NCBI RefSeq assembly: GCF_017498545.1
Contig: NZ_CP071793.1
Span: 3,596,001-3,660,000, forward strand
From: Sulfidibacter corallicola
GTDB taxonomy: Bacteria; Acidobacteriota; Holophagae; Acanthopleuribacterales; Acanthopleuribacteraceae
Reading direction: 5' to 3'
Length of the DNA stretch: 64,000 nucleotides
The position numbers were made by a program, and so were the translations under genes. Under the pieces are notes generated by a model. The model made no database searches, was not told the origin of the DNA, and saw only the letters and a program-made list of their open reading frames with translations. Every line of letters starts with the position of its first letter. Within the stretch, counting starts at the first letter, position 1. This document shows, piece by piece, positions 39,459 to 49,054 of the stretch.

Positions 39459-41540
39459 ATGACCGAAATCAACGAGGTTACCCTCGAGTTCCTGCGGCAT
39501 GGTCGCCCCCACAACCACCTGCTCTCACCGCTGACGCGCTACATGGCGCTGTGCGGCCGGCACGAGGCGGCGCCCGTCACGTTACCGTTCGAGCACTGGG
39601 AGATCATGGAACTGATCGACACCCTGCGTTACAAGCACCGCAGTCACGCCCGCAGTTCGCGATTGGCACGCCACCACAACATGGCGAACGCGCTTGGCCG
39701 GTTTCTCTTCGATGTGCCGGGTTTTGCGGTCGACGTCATGCAACGGGCCTCCGGTTCGGATCAGCTTTGCCACCTGCAACTCGTCTTCTCGGCCTCGGAA
39801 TTGTGCCTGCTTCCGTTCGAAGTGGCAAAAATCCCCGATGGCTATTCGGGCAACGGGCAGGAACTGCTGTTGCGTGTCGATCCACGCGTGGTGTTGACGC
39901 GCCAGGCCCGCGACGCCAAAGGGTACCTTGTGCCCTGGGATCGTCCACCCAAAATACTGTTCGCTTGGGCGGCGACGCGCGAAAACATGCCCGTCCCCTA
40001 CGAGGCCCATTTGCTGGCATTGCGGCGTGCCCTGGACAACTTCATCTTCAGGTCCTCCCCGGATCGGAGCCCGATCGAGTTGAGCGACTATTTGATGGTG
40101 TTGCCGGATGCCAGTCTGTCCGAAATCCACGACATAATGAGCCGTCACGCGATTACCCACGTCCATCTCCTCGCTCACGGCATGCGCGACAAAACGCTGG
40201 TGGAACGCCACGGCCTCCTGCTGTGGGACAAGGAAAAGCAGGACGAAGACCTGGTGGACGGCGAGCGTCTCGGATCGGCCCTGTTGGCGGGTCGCTCCCA
40301 CAACCGCGGCGAAGCACCGGTGGTGGTGACCATCGCCAGTTGCGACAACGGCCATCAGGGCTCCGTGATCATGCCCGGTTCGAACCTTCTGCATTCGATT
40401 CACGAGCAGGGTATTCCGCTGGTGGTGGGATCCCAGTTTCCGCTGTCCCTGGCAGGCTCGGTGCGCTTCGTGGATTCGTTCTACCGCGCCCTGCTCGACG
40501 GCCAAGACCCGCGCCTGGCGCTGTGTCAACTGCGGTTCGCCCTGCGCAACAGCGATACCGACGTCCATGACTGGGCCAGCCTGGTGTCCTACGCCTCCCT
40601 GCCCTACGATTTGAACAGGCAACTGCAGCGTTTCCGTGCCCGGCAGGCCAAGGAAATCATGCGGGTGAGCTTGGCCTTCGCCCACAAGGTCACCGACAAG
40701 CGCATTTTCGAGGAGCCGCAGAACGAGGAAGCACTTTTAGAGAAGGTCAAGCGACGGGTGGAAAAGGCGATCCTGTGGATGCCGGCCGCCCAGCCGGCCA
40801 ACGACGAGACGTTTTTCAGCGAGCGTTCCCGTCGGGAGTCGGACCTGTGCACGCTGGGATCCGCGCAGAAGCGAATCGCACAAACCTTCTACCTGCAGGC
40901 AGAGGCCTTGCGCGAAGCCCAAATCCGCAACGAAGGCCCGATGTCGGAACCCTCGACGGACGTGCTCTCGCTCCGCGAAGAGTCCCGCATCGCCCTACGC
41001 AAAGCCCTCGCCTACTACCAACGAGCCCTCGGGATCCACCCGGAATCGGCCTGGGCCGGAACCCAGTGCCTCTCCCTGAATCTGTACCTGACCTACGAGG
41101 TACAGGGCCGCCTGACCCACAACGGGCTCTGCCCGAGACAGTGGCGAACCTATCACCGCCTGGCGCTGGCCGCCTTGGAAAGCGATCACGAGGAAACCCG
41201 TTTGTGGTCTTGCTGTAATCTGGCCGAATTGGAAATTTTGGGGCTGATCGGCCGTCGCGGCGGCATGCAGACCTTCACCGAGACGATCGACGAAGGACTC
41301 GACCCGGTCCATCACCTGCGGACGCTCCAGCAACAGGCGTTCAACAGTTCGCGGCATGTGATCGCATGCTATTGGCAGTTGATGCGTTACGCTCGCTGGT
41401 TCGTCTACCGGACACCCGAGGCGGATGGCCAGTTCGGCGACAACCTGGTGGAGTCGGAACTGACCGAAATCCAGGAAATGTTCTCCTACGTCGCCCAATT
41501 GATCGACATCGATCGGCCTTCCACGCCGGAAAACTTCTGA
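39459..41540 (+). CDS. CHAT-domain cysteine protease
   Basis: A 693-residue protein. Residues about 100-385 form a CHAT (caspase-like) domain with the catalytic His240 (HLLAHG) and Cys295 (TIASCDNG), both intact, plus the typical SQFPLSLAGSVRFVDSFYRALLDG helix after the Cys. The C-terminal 300 residues are helical, with some TPR-like pattern (EESRIALRKALAYYQRALGIHPES) and a DUF4071-like look. There is no signal peptide. GAGG precedes the ATG. CHAT proteases in bacteria often belong to conflict or cell-death systems in which a partner protein is cleaved. It sits directly after the inactive phosphoesterase-like gene and converges on a 148-residue orphan gene. Confidence 0.9.
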   Translation: MTEINEVTLEFLRHGRPHNHLLSPLTRYMALCGRHEAAPVTLPFEHWEIMELIDTLRYKHRSHARSSRLARHHNMANALGRFLFDVPGFAVDVMQRASGSDQLCHLQLVFSASELCLLPFEVAKIPDGYSGNGQELLLRVDPRVVLTRQARDAKGYLVPWDRPPKILFAWAATRENMPVPYEAHLLALRRALDNFIFRSSPDRSPIELSDYLMVLPDASLSEIHDIMSRHAITHVHLLAHGMRDKTLVERHGLLLWDKEKQDEDLVDGERLGSALLAGRSHNRGEAPVVVTIASCDNGHQGSVIMPGSNLLHSIHEQGIPLVVGSQFPLSLAGSVRFVDSFYRALLDGQDPRLALCQLRFALRNSDTDVHDWASLVSYASLPYDLNRQLQRFRARQAKEIMRVSLAFAHKVTDKRIFEEPQNEEALLEKVKRRVEKAILWMPAAQPANDETFFSERSRRESDLCTLGSAQKRIAQTFYLQAEALREAQIRNEGPMSEPSTDVLSLREESRIALRKALAYYQRALGIHPESAWAGTQCLSLNLYLTYEVQGRLTHNGLCPRQWRTYHRLALAALESDHEETRLWSCCNLAELEILGLIGRRGGMQTFTETIDEGLDPVHHLRTLQQQAFNSSRHVIACYWQLMRYARWFVYRTPEADGQFGDNLVESELTEIQEMFSYVAQLIDIDRPSTPENF

Positions 41541-41577
41541 GCGCCCCGGCGGAATGGGATTTCGGCCGATACCGCAC

Positions 41578-42024
41578 TCAGCCGACGACATCCACCTCGC
41601 CACCAACGGCAATGCGTCCCGCGGCCAACTCACTCTGCTGGAGATAGGAAAATGCCGCGAAGCCATTGCTGACCCGGGGTTCGAAGGCGAAGGCATCGCG
41701 CCGATCGGAATCGTCTTCGAAGGCTCGCGTCCCCTCGTCGGCCGTCTCACGCGCCCTCGTTCCCAATTCGCCCGCGAACAGGGTCGGAAACCCAGGTTGC
41801 GGTTCGGCGCGCTCGGCTTCACGCGATCCCCGTCGCCCGTCCTCCTCCAACACCTCGAGATCGACGGTATCGAACGCGCTTTCGTCGACGCCCTGCTGGG
41901 CGGCACCAAAGCGGCCTCGACGTCCCGAACCACCTCGCGGATTGGCCCCGACGGTCTGTTGATTGATGACACTCGGCAGGAACCGATGTAACGGCTCTCC
42001 GTCGCCGACGACAGAATTGTTCAT
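41578..42024 (-). CDS. Hypothetical protein of 148 residues
   Basis: I do not recognise this protein. The first 60 residues are rich in Gly, Arg, Asn and Gln (PRGGSGRRGRF); the middle is Asp/Glu/Arg-rich and probably disordered; the last 30 residues (FAAFSYLQQSELAAGRIAVGG) look structured. GGGGA lies eight bases before the ATG. It lies 169 bases downstream of the TPR gene on the same strand and ends 37 bases from the CHAT stop codon. A competing plus-strand frame (41554-41991) covers the same bases, so its reality rests on the ribosome site and context. It could be a partner or substrate of the CHAT protease; that is speculation. Confidence 0.5.
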   Translation of the reverse strand: MNNSVVGDGEPLHRFLPSVINQQTVGANPRGGSGRRGRFGAAQQGVDESAFDTVDLEVLEEDGRRGSREAERAEPQPGFPTLFAGELGTRARETADEGTRAFEDDSDRRDAFAFEPRVSNGFAAFSYLQQSELAAGRIAVGGEVDVVG

Positions 42025-42193
42025 GATGGAATCCCCGAAAGAAACCGATCAGGTACCAGCCAACCCGTCCGGCTCATGGAGAATTTTTGTGAGTGCAAAA
42101 CAATGCATCGTCAAAGAAAAGGGTAAACATTAACTTACGCTGGATGCCGGAATAGATCAAGCCTTTCCGAACCATTTATGGCGGGCGGGTCGA

Positions 42194-44494
42194 TCAGGAA
42201 TCGCGCCGTTCCCGTTGAATGTAGGCGAGCCCGGCGACGCGATCGGCGACCACGGCGTTCTGGGAACCACGAACCTGAAGATCGATGAGCAACGCTCGAA
42301 ACATCAGCGCCGCACCCTCTTCGGGTCGTTCGGTGTCGTCGAGTAGATAGGCCAGGTTGTTGAGCAGGCGGGCGACCATCGGGTGATCGTCGCCGTAGTG
42401 TTTCTCGTAAATCACGAGCGCTCGCCGCATCAGGGGTTCGGCGCGATCCAGCTCGCCGCGTTCGAAGTAGAGATAGGCCAGATTGTTGAGGTCGCGCCCC
42501 AGGTGGGGATGCATCGCCTCGAAGTGCGCACCGTCGATGGTCAGGGCCTTCTGGAAGGCGTTCTCGGCCTCTTCGAAATGACGCCCGTCGTGCAACATGC
42601 GCCCATAGTTGTTGAGCAGGGTCGCCATATCCGGATGCGACGCGCCCTGAATGTTCTCCAGCAATTTGATGGCACGGGCCATCAGCGGTTCCGCCTCGTC
42701 CAGTCGGGCGGCCGCCGAGAGAACCTGAGCCAGGTTGTTCAGGCGAATGGCGACCGGCAACGATTCGGGCCCGTGGATCACCTCGTTGAGCGCCAGCGCC
42801 TTGCGGTACAGGGACTCGGCCTCGTCCAGGCGTTGGGCGTCGTGCAACAGGCGTCCCAAATTGTCCAGATCGCGCGCCACCGCGGGGTGCTCGTTGCCCA
42901 ACAGTTCGCGGTTCACGCTGAGGCAGCGGCGCATCACCAATTCGGCCTCTTCGTAGCGAAAGAGTTGATGGTAGATTTCGCCGAGATCGTGAAGCACCTT
43001 GCTGAGGAAGAAGCGGCGTTCTCCCTCCCCTTTCTCGGCCAGCGGCAGGGCTCGGTCGTAATAGGCCAGCGCTTTTTCCAACTGACCGGCCTGGCGCCAT
43101 AGACTGCCCACGTTGATCAGGTCCGGCAGCAGATCGGGATGGCCCGGTCCCCATTCGGCTTCGTTGGCGGCCAGGATCTTTTCGTAACGCGGCAGGATTT
43201 CGTCGATGCGTCCGTGGCGAGCCTTCAAACGGGCCATGGAGCGTAGAACCAACCGGTTGCGGTAGTCGTTCCGGTGCAGGTAACGCTCGCAGAAACCGAG
43301 CGCGCGTTCGTAATGGGCATCCGCGCTCACCGGATCTTCCTGTTCCTGATCGCGCCCGATGTCGTGCAGTAGATCGATCCAGGCGGTCGGCTCCAGGCGA
43401 TCCCCCAGGTCTTCCGCCGCAATCAAGGCACGTTGGTAAAAGGAGCGACCCTCCACCTGCCGCCTGGTGGTGCAGAGCAACCGCCCCAAATAATGCCAGT
43501 AAACGGCCGATCGCGGCGACTGGCCATCGGTGCGGGCCTCGTCGAGCTGCACGGCCGTGCGCAGATGACGCTCGGCCTCGTCGACTTGATGCCGCTCGAG
43601 CAGCAGAAGTCCCAAAAGCGCGCGGGCGTCCAACAACACGGCGTGATCCGACGGCATGCCGGCCCGCTCGCCCAGATCCAACGCGCGGCGAAAGTAGGGT
43701 TCGGCATGGCCCGGTCGATCCAGCTCGAAGTACACCTGGCCCAGGCTGCTGCAAATCTTGGCGACCTCGCTCAAGTCCACCCCGGCGCAACGCTCCAGAA
43801 TGTCGAGCCCCTCTCGAAAACAGGCGCTGGCGGCGTCGAACAGGCCGTGCTTCTTGAGGGTGACCCCCAGTTGAACCCATTGACGGGCGGTTTGGGGATG
43901 GCGATCGCCCAGGGTGCGGCGCGCCAGGGCGAGAGATTGGCGGTGATAGTGTTCCGCGAGCGTCAGTTGCCCGCGCATTTCCGCCAACTCGCCGATGGCA
44001 CACCAATCGTTCAGCAGATCGGCGTGATCGTCGCCGAGCAGCTTGCGATCGATATCCAACACCCGCAACAGCGCCTGTTCGGCCGCATCGTATTGACCGT
44101 TCTCGATGAGAACCTCCGACAGTTCGCGCAGAACCGCGGCGACTTCGCCCGCTTCGGTACCGAACAGCCGTTCACACACCACCACGATGCCCCCCAGGAC
44201 GCGGGCCACCAGGTCGGTACGCAGCGATTCCCTCACCGCGACGGCCACATCGAGCAAGGCGTTGCCGAGCTGGTCGCGTTCCTGGTCGGGAATGGCATCG
44301 CCCAGATCCGCCATGCGTCCCAACAACATCTCCAGCTCGGCCAGCAGTTGCGCGTCGGCCGGATCGGCGGCCCAGGAACGGATCCGTTCGGCTTTGTCGC
44401 CAAGGGGCTCGCCCATCGCGATTCGTCCGACGCGCAGCAGGACGTCCACCGCGGCACGACGGACGGCAAGCGTCGAGGCATGTTGCTCGGCCAT
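42194..44494 (-). CDS. Large TPR-repeat protein (kinesin-light-chain type)
   Basis: A 766-residue protein. After about 120 helical residues there are about 12-14 TPR motifs of the 42-residue kinesin-light-chain type (for example DEAESLYRKALALNEVIHGPESLPVAIRLNNLA). No signal peptide, membrane segment or catalytic domain is visible. It is a protein-binding scaffold. It begins six bases after the stop of the NrdD-like gene, so the two are cotranscribed. The ribosome site is GGTAGG. It may bind the NrdD-like protein or deliver a signal to the nearby CHAT protease. Confidence 0.88.
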   Translation of the reverse strand: MAEQHASTLAVRRAAVDVLLRVGRIAMGEPLGDKAERIRSWAADPADAQLLAELEMLLGRMADLGDAIPDQERDQLGNALLDVAVAVRESLRTDLVARVLGGIVVVCERLFGTEAGEVAAVLRELSEVLIENGQYDAAEQALLRVLDIDRKLLGDDHADLLNDWCAIGELAEMRGQLTLAEHYHRQSLALARRTLGDRHPQTARQWVQLGVTLKKHGLFDAASACFREGLDILERCAGVDLSEVAKICSSLGQVYFELDRPGHAEPYFRRALDLGERAGMPSDHAVLLDARALLGLLLLERHQVDEAERHLRTAVQLDEARTDGQSPRSAVYWHYLGRLLCTTRRQVEGRSFYQRALIAAEDLGDRLEPTAWIDLLHDIGRDQEQEDPVSADAHYERALGFCERYLHRNDYRNRLVLRSMARLKARHGRIDEILPRYEKILAANEAEWGPGHPDLLPDLINVGSLWRQAGQLEKALAYYDRALPLAEKGEGERRFFLSKVLHDLGEIYHQLFRYEEAELVMRRCLSVNRELLGNEHPAVARDLDNLGRLLHDAQRLDEAESLYRKALALNEVIHGPESLPVAIRLNNLAQVLSAAARLDEAEPLMARAIKLLENIQGASHPDMATLLNNYGRMLHDGRHFEEAENAFQKALTIDGAHFEAMHPHLGRDLNNLAYLYFERGELDRAEPLMRRALVIYEKHYGDDHPMVARLLNNLAYLLDDTERPEEGAALMFRALLIDLQVRGSQNAVVADRVAGLAYIQRERRDS

Positions 44495-44500
44495 GGCTAC

Positions 44501-46639
44501 CTACCAGGGTAGTTGTTGTTGAACAGGCACCTTGTAATCGTCGAGACGATGGCGAATTTTCCACTCGGAGCGCTTTCCGAGACACCAACTGGACACGGGT
44601 GAAAAGCTGGAATGACAGTACCCATAGGGCGACACCATGGTACTACCGCAGCTCGGGCAATTATCGTTGCGGGGGGCTGCCCCGAAAATGAAGTGACACG
44701 ACATGCAGATGGCGAGATCGGGAGCGAGTTGCAATTGACTGACACCCGCCTGACGCGCTTCCTGTACGATGCGCTGGTAGAGCGAGGTATCTTCGGGCCC
44801 CGCCCCGTGATGGTAGAGAACGGTTTGGTGATGTCCCCTGAAAAAGCGGTGGAGACGACCTTCGATCTTGAAACGTTCACGCCAGGCCATGGGGTGAAAC
44901 GCGAGGATATTGGGGCCTTCGGTGTAGATCGGGTGAGCTTGTTCGGGATCCCGCAACAGGTAGGCGGTCCCGGTTTTGGGATGGCGCCGCAAGTCCAAAA
45001 ACGCGAATCGATAGGACAAACTCTCGTTTTTGGTACCCGCAAGCATCATTTTCAATTTGTGAATGCGATTGCGCACGGTCAAGTCGCTCTCGATGGCCTG
45101 AAGCACGCGTTCGACACCCGCGCCAAGGACCTCGACGGGTCCCTGCGGCGAGCCGCGGTGATAGGCGGCCATTTCGGCCAACCCGATCAGGTGCATCGGT
45201 TGGGTGGCTTGATCGATCTTCAAAAAGGGCTGCCCGCCCAATTTGTGCCTCAGGAACTGGAGCGGCCCCCTGTTTCCATAAGCCATTAAACGGGAAATAA
45301 ATAAACGTTTCTGGCGATGGGCCGTCACGGCCAGGTCCAAAGATTTTTCCAAACCCTGCCAGAAGACCGACTCCTCCTGGCCGAACGTCAGGGTGGGCAG
45401 ATTCAAGGCCACCGAGCTGAGCGAGAATCCGCGTAGCTCACTCGGTACCTGGATTTGCTTCAGAAAATCGGGATGATTTAAATAAATGTGACCCAGGGCC
45501 CCAAAATCGCGGCGAATGTCGCTGAAGGCGATGCGGGGATTCCCCACGCGGAAGGCGACGTCCATCAGACGTTGATGCCGTTCGTCCCACGGCGTCTTGC
45601 CGTCGTTGAGGTGGTAGACGATTTGGGGGGAATGGAAGGGGTTTCCGCGGAAATCGCCCCGAGCGAGGATGTCGAGAACGACTTCGTTGAACCGCACCAG
45701 GTCCTGACGATAGTCGGCATAGGTCTTCCCGGTGGACTCGCCGCCCGGTCCCAAGGCGGGCAGGTTCATCAATTGCTTGGGCATGTCGAAATCGAAGTCC
45801 AGAATGATCTGGCGATAGAGCCCGCCCCGTTCCAGATCCAACTGACCGAACTCGAAAAAGAGTTGCTGAATGAACTGATTCAGCTCGCGGTCGCTCATGT
45901 CCGTGAGGAACGGCAGAAAGAGAGTGTTGACGTAGCCCCACTGAATGTCGCCAGCAAAGTGGTTCTGCAGCTCGTGGGTGAAGCGAATCAAGTGGGCCAA
46001 CAGGACGTCGGCCCGTTTGGCCGGTCCCGCCGAGGGAGCTCCGCTCATGACCGGCAACCCGTTCTGTTTCAGGTAATCGGGGGTGACGAAAACGTCGTGC
46101 GGCCGGTCGATGGCTCCCAGGTGAAGCAACTCTAGATAGCCGTTGTCATGCGCTTGAACCACTTCGGGCTGGTAGATTCGTCGGCAGGCGAATTGGGCCT
46201 TGATGCGCTGGGCGATTCGCTGGGAGGTGGCTTCCGGATTTTGATCGGCACCGGCTCCGAACCCGACCGGATGGTAGATGTTGAGTTCGACGTCGCTGAG
46301 TGACAACTCCAGCGATTGCAGGGGAATATCCCCCAAGTTGTAGCCTTCTTGACGGAGTAGGCCGGTGAGCCAATGAAGCACCAGAGTGGGACTCGGCTGC
46401 TCCAACCCGAGCAGGCCCAGGTTGTCCTGTACCCGCGCCAGGGTGCGGTCGATGACCTCGCGAGGGATTTGGCTGTCTTTTTGGAGCGATGCGCGAAGGC
46501 GTGTGAAGTCGACCGGTTGCGCCTCGGTTTCCATGCTGCGAAAAAGAGAGGACTGCATGGCCGATTCGGTCAATTGATCCACGTGCATGGAGCTATTGCC
46601 GCGGGCTTCTTTTCGCTGTTTCTTCTCGACACTGACCAA
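44501..46639 (-). CDS. Class III ribonucleotide reductase (NrdD) homologue without the thiyl cysteine
   Basis: A 712-residue protein that follows NrdD block by block: ELLHLGAIDRPHD, HELQNHFAGDIQWGYVN, the FEFGQLDLERGG strand, GLAEM, and a C-terminal Zn ribbon (Cys645/648 and 661/664) followed by GY (Gly673) and the SPVSSWCLGK tail. In active enzymes a CR-containing finger loop carries the radical Cys; here the aligned stretch reads VPSELRGFS (residues about 398-406), and there is no Cys at all between residues 152 and 645. The glycyl-radical Gly may be retained, but the preceding Arg-Val of the usual motif is changed to Ser-Pro-Tyr. No activase (NrdG) is nearby. The start is uncertain: TTG 46639 has GGAG nine bases upstream; ATG 46588 is the alternative. 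Confidence 0.75.
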   Translation of the reverse strand: MVSVEKKQRKEARGNSSMHVDQLTESAMQSSLFRSMETEAQPVDFTRLRASLQKDSQIPREVIDRTLARVQDNLGLLGLEQPSPTLVLHWLTGLLRQEGYNLGDIPLQSLELSLSDVELNIYHPVGFGAGADQNPEATSQRIAQRIKAQFACRRIYQPEVVQAHDNGYLELLHLGAIDRPHDVFVTPDYLKQNGLPVMSGAPSAGPAKRADVLLAHLIRFTHELQNHFAGDIQWGYVNTLFLPFLTDMSDRELNQFIQQLFFEFGQLDLERGGLYRQIILDFDFDMPKQLMNLPALGPGGESTGKTYADYRQDLVRFNEVVLDILARGDFRGNPFHSPQIVYHLNDGKTPWDERHQRLMDVAFRVGNPRIAFSDIRRDFGALGHIYLNHPDFLKQIQVPSELRGFSLSSVALNLPTLTFGQEESVFWQGLEKSLDLAVTAHRQKRLFISRLMAYGNRGPLQFLRHKLGGQPFLKIDQATQPMHLIGLAEMAAYHRGSPQGPVEVLGAGVERVLQAIESDLTVRNRIHKLKMMLAGTKNESLSYRFAFLDLRRHPKTGTAYLLRDPEQAHPIYTEGPNILAFHPMAWRERFKIEGRLHRFFRGHHQTVLYHHGAGPEDTSLYQRIVQEARQAGVSQLQLAPDLAICMSCHFIFGAAPRNDNCPSCGSTMVSPYGYCHSSFSPVSSWCLGKRSEWKIRHRLDDYKVPVQQQLPW

Positions 46640-46984
46640 GAGCTTGAGCTCCAAAGGGTGTTGAACGGTCGATCCTGATGCGGGTCCGGCCTTTCGGGGT
46701 CCGGCCGCTTCGAACAACCCCAAAGAGAGGCTCCACCAACGTTTACGCCGGCAGCCTCGCCGAGAGGGAAGGACAGCTTCCGAACAGGGTCCACCCGAAC
46801 CATGGTATTCGATGGCAACCGTTTCGAACCTCAAATCATAGCAAAATCCAGCTAGGGATTCAGCAAGACAGGATGGGTTTCCTGTCGGCGCCCATTTCGG
46901 GTGATGGCAGACACGGATTTGTCCAGGGCGGGCGTCACCCGGTTCGGGAAATCGCCCGGTGCGGACCGCCGCCCGGACCTCATA
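46640..46984. other. Intergenic region between the NrdD-like gene and the aldolase/dehydrogenase gene
   Basis: No gene is evident. Near 46685-46710 GGTCCGGCC occurs twice as a direct repeat. The open frame of the NrdD-like gene extends into this region but has no ribosome site and poor coding character. Confidence 0.4.
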
Positions 46985-49054
46985 TCAACGCGGCGAAGCG
47001 GCGATGTTACCCCCATCGACGGTGAACACGGCGGCGGTGGTCTTCTCCGAGAGGTACAGACGCAAGAAGGCGCGCCCCACGTCTTCGGCGGACACTTCCC
47101 TGCCCAGCAGGTTGGCGCGAAAATACTGATCGGGCTCCAAACCCCGCTGTCGTGCACGTTCGGCGACCAAATCCGCGTCGAACAGATTGGTGCGAATACG
47201 GTCGGCATTGATGGCCATGGCGCGGATTCCCGAGTCGGCGAATTCGACCGCGTACTGCTTCATCAGCGCGATCAAACCGGCCTTGGCCACGCTGTAGGCG
47301 CCAAACCCGGGACCGGGATTGAAGGCACTCTTGGAGGCGTTGAACAGCAGGCAACCACCCAGCGCCTGGGGAACCATCATTTCGACCGCGGCGGCGGCCA
47401 GATACTGATGGGAGAGCAGATTGATCTCCAGGCTGGTGCGCAACGTATCGGTGGTTTTGTCGATGGGGCCGGTGAAGGCCCGGCCCGCATTGGAGAGCAC
47501 CGCGTCCAGACCACCGAAGGCACAGCCGGCGGCGGTGATCAACGAGGCCGAAAAAGAGGGATCGGTGAGGTCGCCCGCGCGGGACTCCACCGCCACACCG
47601 AAGCGGTCCGCAAGGCGGCGGGCTTCGAGGGCCAAGGCCTCTGCATCCATATCGGTCACTACGAGGTTGGCGCCCTCGGCGGCGAAGGCCTCCGCAATCC
47701 CGCGTCCGATCCCTCCGCAGGCACCAGTCACGAGCGCGACGCGCCCGGCCAGGGGCTTGGGTTTCTTTTTGCCCAGCTTGGCTTGCTCCAACGACCAGTA
47801 CTCCATGTCGAAAATATCGCCGTCGGGCAAGGGCGTGTAGCGACCGATCGATTCGGCGGCCAGAATCACGTCGATGGTGTGTTCCCAGATGTCGGCGGCG
47901 ATTTCCGCGGCGGCAACGGTTTTGCCCGCGGTTACCAAACCGATTCCGGGAATCAGAAACACGATCGGCAGGGGGTGAAGCTGGGTTTTCTCCACTTGTT
48001 TTTGGGACATCCAGGTTTGGAAGTAGTGGTCGTAATCGGACACGTACCTGGCCAACTCATCGACGACCTGCGACGCGAAACCTTCGTGATCGGTGGCTTC
48101 GGGCCTGGCCAGGACCAGCGGTTTCTGTTTGGTCCGTATGACATGGTCCGGCGTGGCCGGGCCACGGGTGGCCACCTCCGTCAGATCGGGGCGCATCAAA
48201 AAGGCCTCGATTCGGGGCGTGCGCCGCACGCGCAGAACCTGGGCGCCGATCCCGCGCGGGTGGTTGACCAGCAGCCCCCGAAGTCGCGCCAGATGCCGGG
48301 ACACATCGCCGTCGGCCAGAAAATCGTGCTTCGGACTCGCCGAACCGACCTCGGGCGTTTCGGCATGGCCGCGTTGCCATTGTTCGGCGAGCGCGACCAT
48401 TTCGAGCATGCGTTCGAAGGCGGTGCGCGCATCGTCGGCGAAGGTGAAAATGCCGTGGTTGATCAGGATCAGGCCCTCGACCTCGGGGTCGCGTTCGTAG
48501 ACTTCGGCGGCGGCCTTGGCCAATTGAAAGCCCGGCATGATGTAGGGCACAATGCCCATGCGGCCGCCGAACACCCGGCGACACAGTGCTTCCGCATCGG
48601 GTTGATCGGCGAGGGCCAGAATCGCGTCGGCATGGGTGTGATCGACGAATTTGTGCGGCAGAAAGGCGTGGAGCAGGGTTTCCACAGAAGGGTTGGGCGC
48701 GCCGGTATCGAGCAGAAAGCGACGTACGCCGTTGACCATGGCTTCATCGCTCATGTCGTCGAGCTGGCGAAAATCGCGGATCGGATCGAGGATGACGGCC
48801 GGAAATCCGGGCGGCTCGATGTGGGCCAGATCCCAGCCGCTGCCCTTGACGCAGAGCACTTCCACATCGCGGCCCAGTTCGTCCCGGAGATGGGTTTTGA
48901 CGGAAGTGTTGCCACCGCCGTGGAGCACCAGGGCCGGATTGCGACCCAACAGTCGGCTGGTGTAGACACGCAGGGCCAGATCGCGACTCACTCCGGCGTA
49001 GCGGTCCAGATAGCTCGCCGCATCCGCTTCGTTCCAAACATGTTCAGTGCCCAT
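46985..49054 (-). CDS. Bifunctional rhamnulose-1-phosphate aldolase / short-chain dehydrogenase
   Basis: A 689-residue fusion. The N-terminal class II aldolase domain has HGGGNTSVK (45-53), the zinc histidines in VDHTHADA (His139, His141) and INHGIFTF near residue 205. The C-terminal short-chain dehydrogenase has the cofactor loop VTGACGGIGRG and the YSVAK catalytic pair. Proteins of this plan (YuxG type) split a ketose-1-phosphate such as rhamnulose-1-phosphate and oxidise lactaldehyde, in rhamnose or related deoxysugar catabolism. GGAGG precedes the ATG. No other sugar genes are adjacent. Confidence 0.93.
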   Translation of the reverse strand: MGTEHVWNEADAASYLDRYAGVSRDLALRVYTSRLLGRNPALVLHGGGNTSVKTHLRDELGRDVEVLCVKGSGWDLAHIEPPGFPAVILDPIRDFRQLDDMSDEAMVNGVRRFLLDTGAPNPSVETLLHAFLPHKFVDHTHADAILALADQPDAEALCRRVFGGRMGIVPYIMPGFQLAKAAAEVYERDPEVEGLILINHGIFTFADDARTAFERMLEMVALAEQWQRGHAETPEVGSASPKHDFLADGDVSRHLARLRGLLVNHPRGIGAQVLRVRRTPRIEAFLMRPDLTEVATRGPATPDHVIRTKQKPLVLARPEATDHEGFASQVVDELARYVSDYDHYFQTWMSQKQVEKTQLHPLPIVFLIPGIGLVTAGKTVAAAEIAADIWEHTIDVILAAESIGRYTPLPDGDIFDMEYWSLEQAKLGKKKPKPLAGRVALVTGACGGIGRGIAEAFAAEGANLVVTDMDAEALALEARRLADRFGVAVESRAGDLTDPSFSASLITAAGCAFGGLDAVLSNAGRAFTGPIDKTTDTLRTSLEINLLSHQYLAAAAVEMMVPQALGGCLLFNASKSAFNPGPGFGAYSVAKAGLIALMKQYAVEFADSGIRAMAINADRIRTNLFDADLVAERARQRGLEPDQYFRANLLGREVSAEDVGRAFLRLYLSEKTTAAVFTVDGGNIAASPR

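Noticed and set aside
44501..46639. NrdD-like gene as a decaying pseudogene
   Set aside because: The frame is uninterrupted over more than 700 codons, the Zn ribbon is intact and the next gene is only six bases away.
46640..46834. Upstream extension of the NrdD-like gene to 46834
   Set aside because: No ribosome site and Arg/Trp-rich noncoding-like composition; TTG 46639 or ATG 46588 is more likely.
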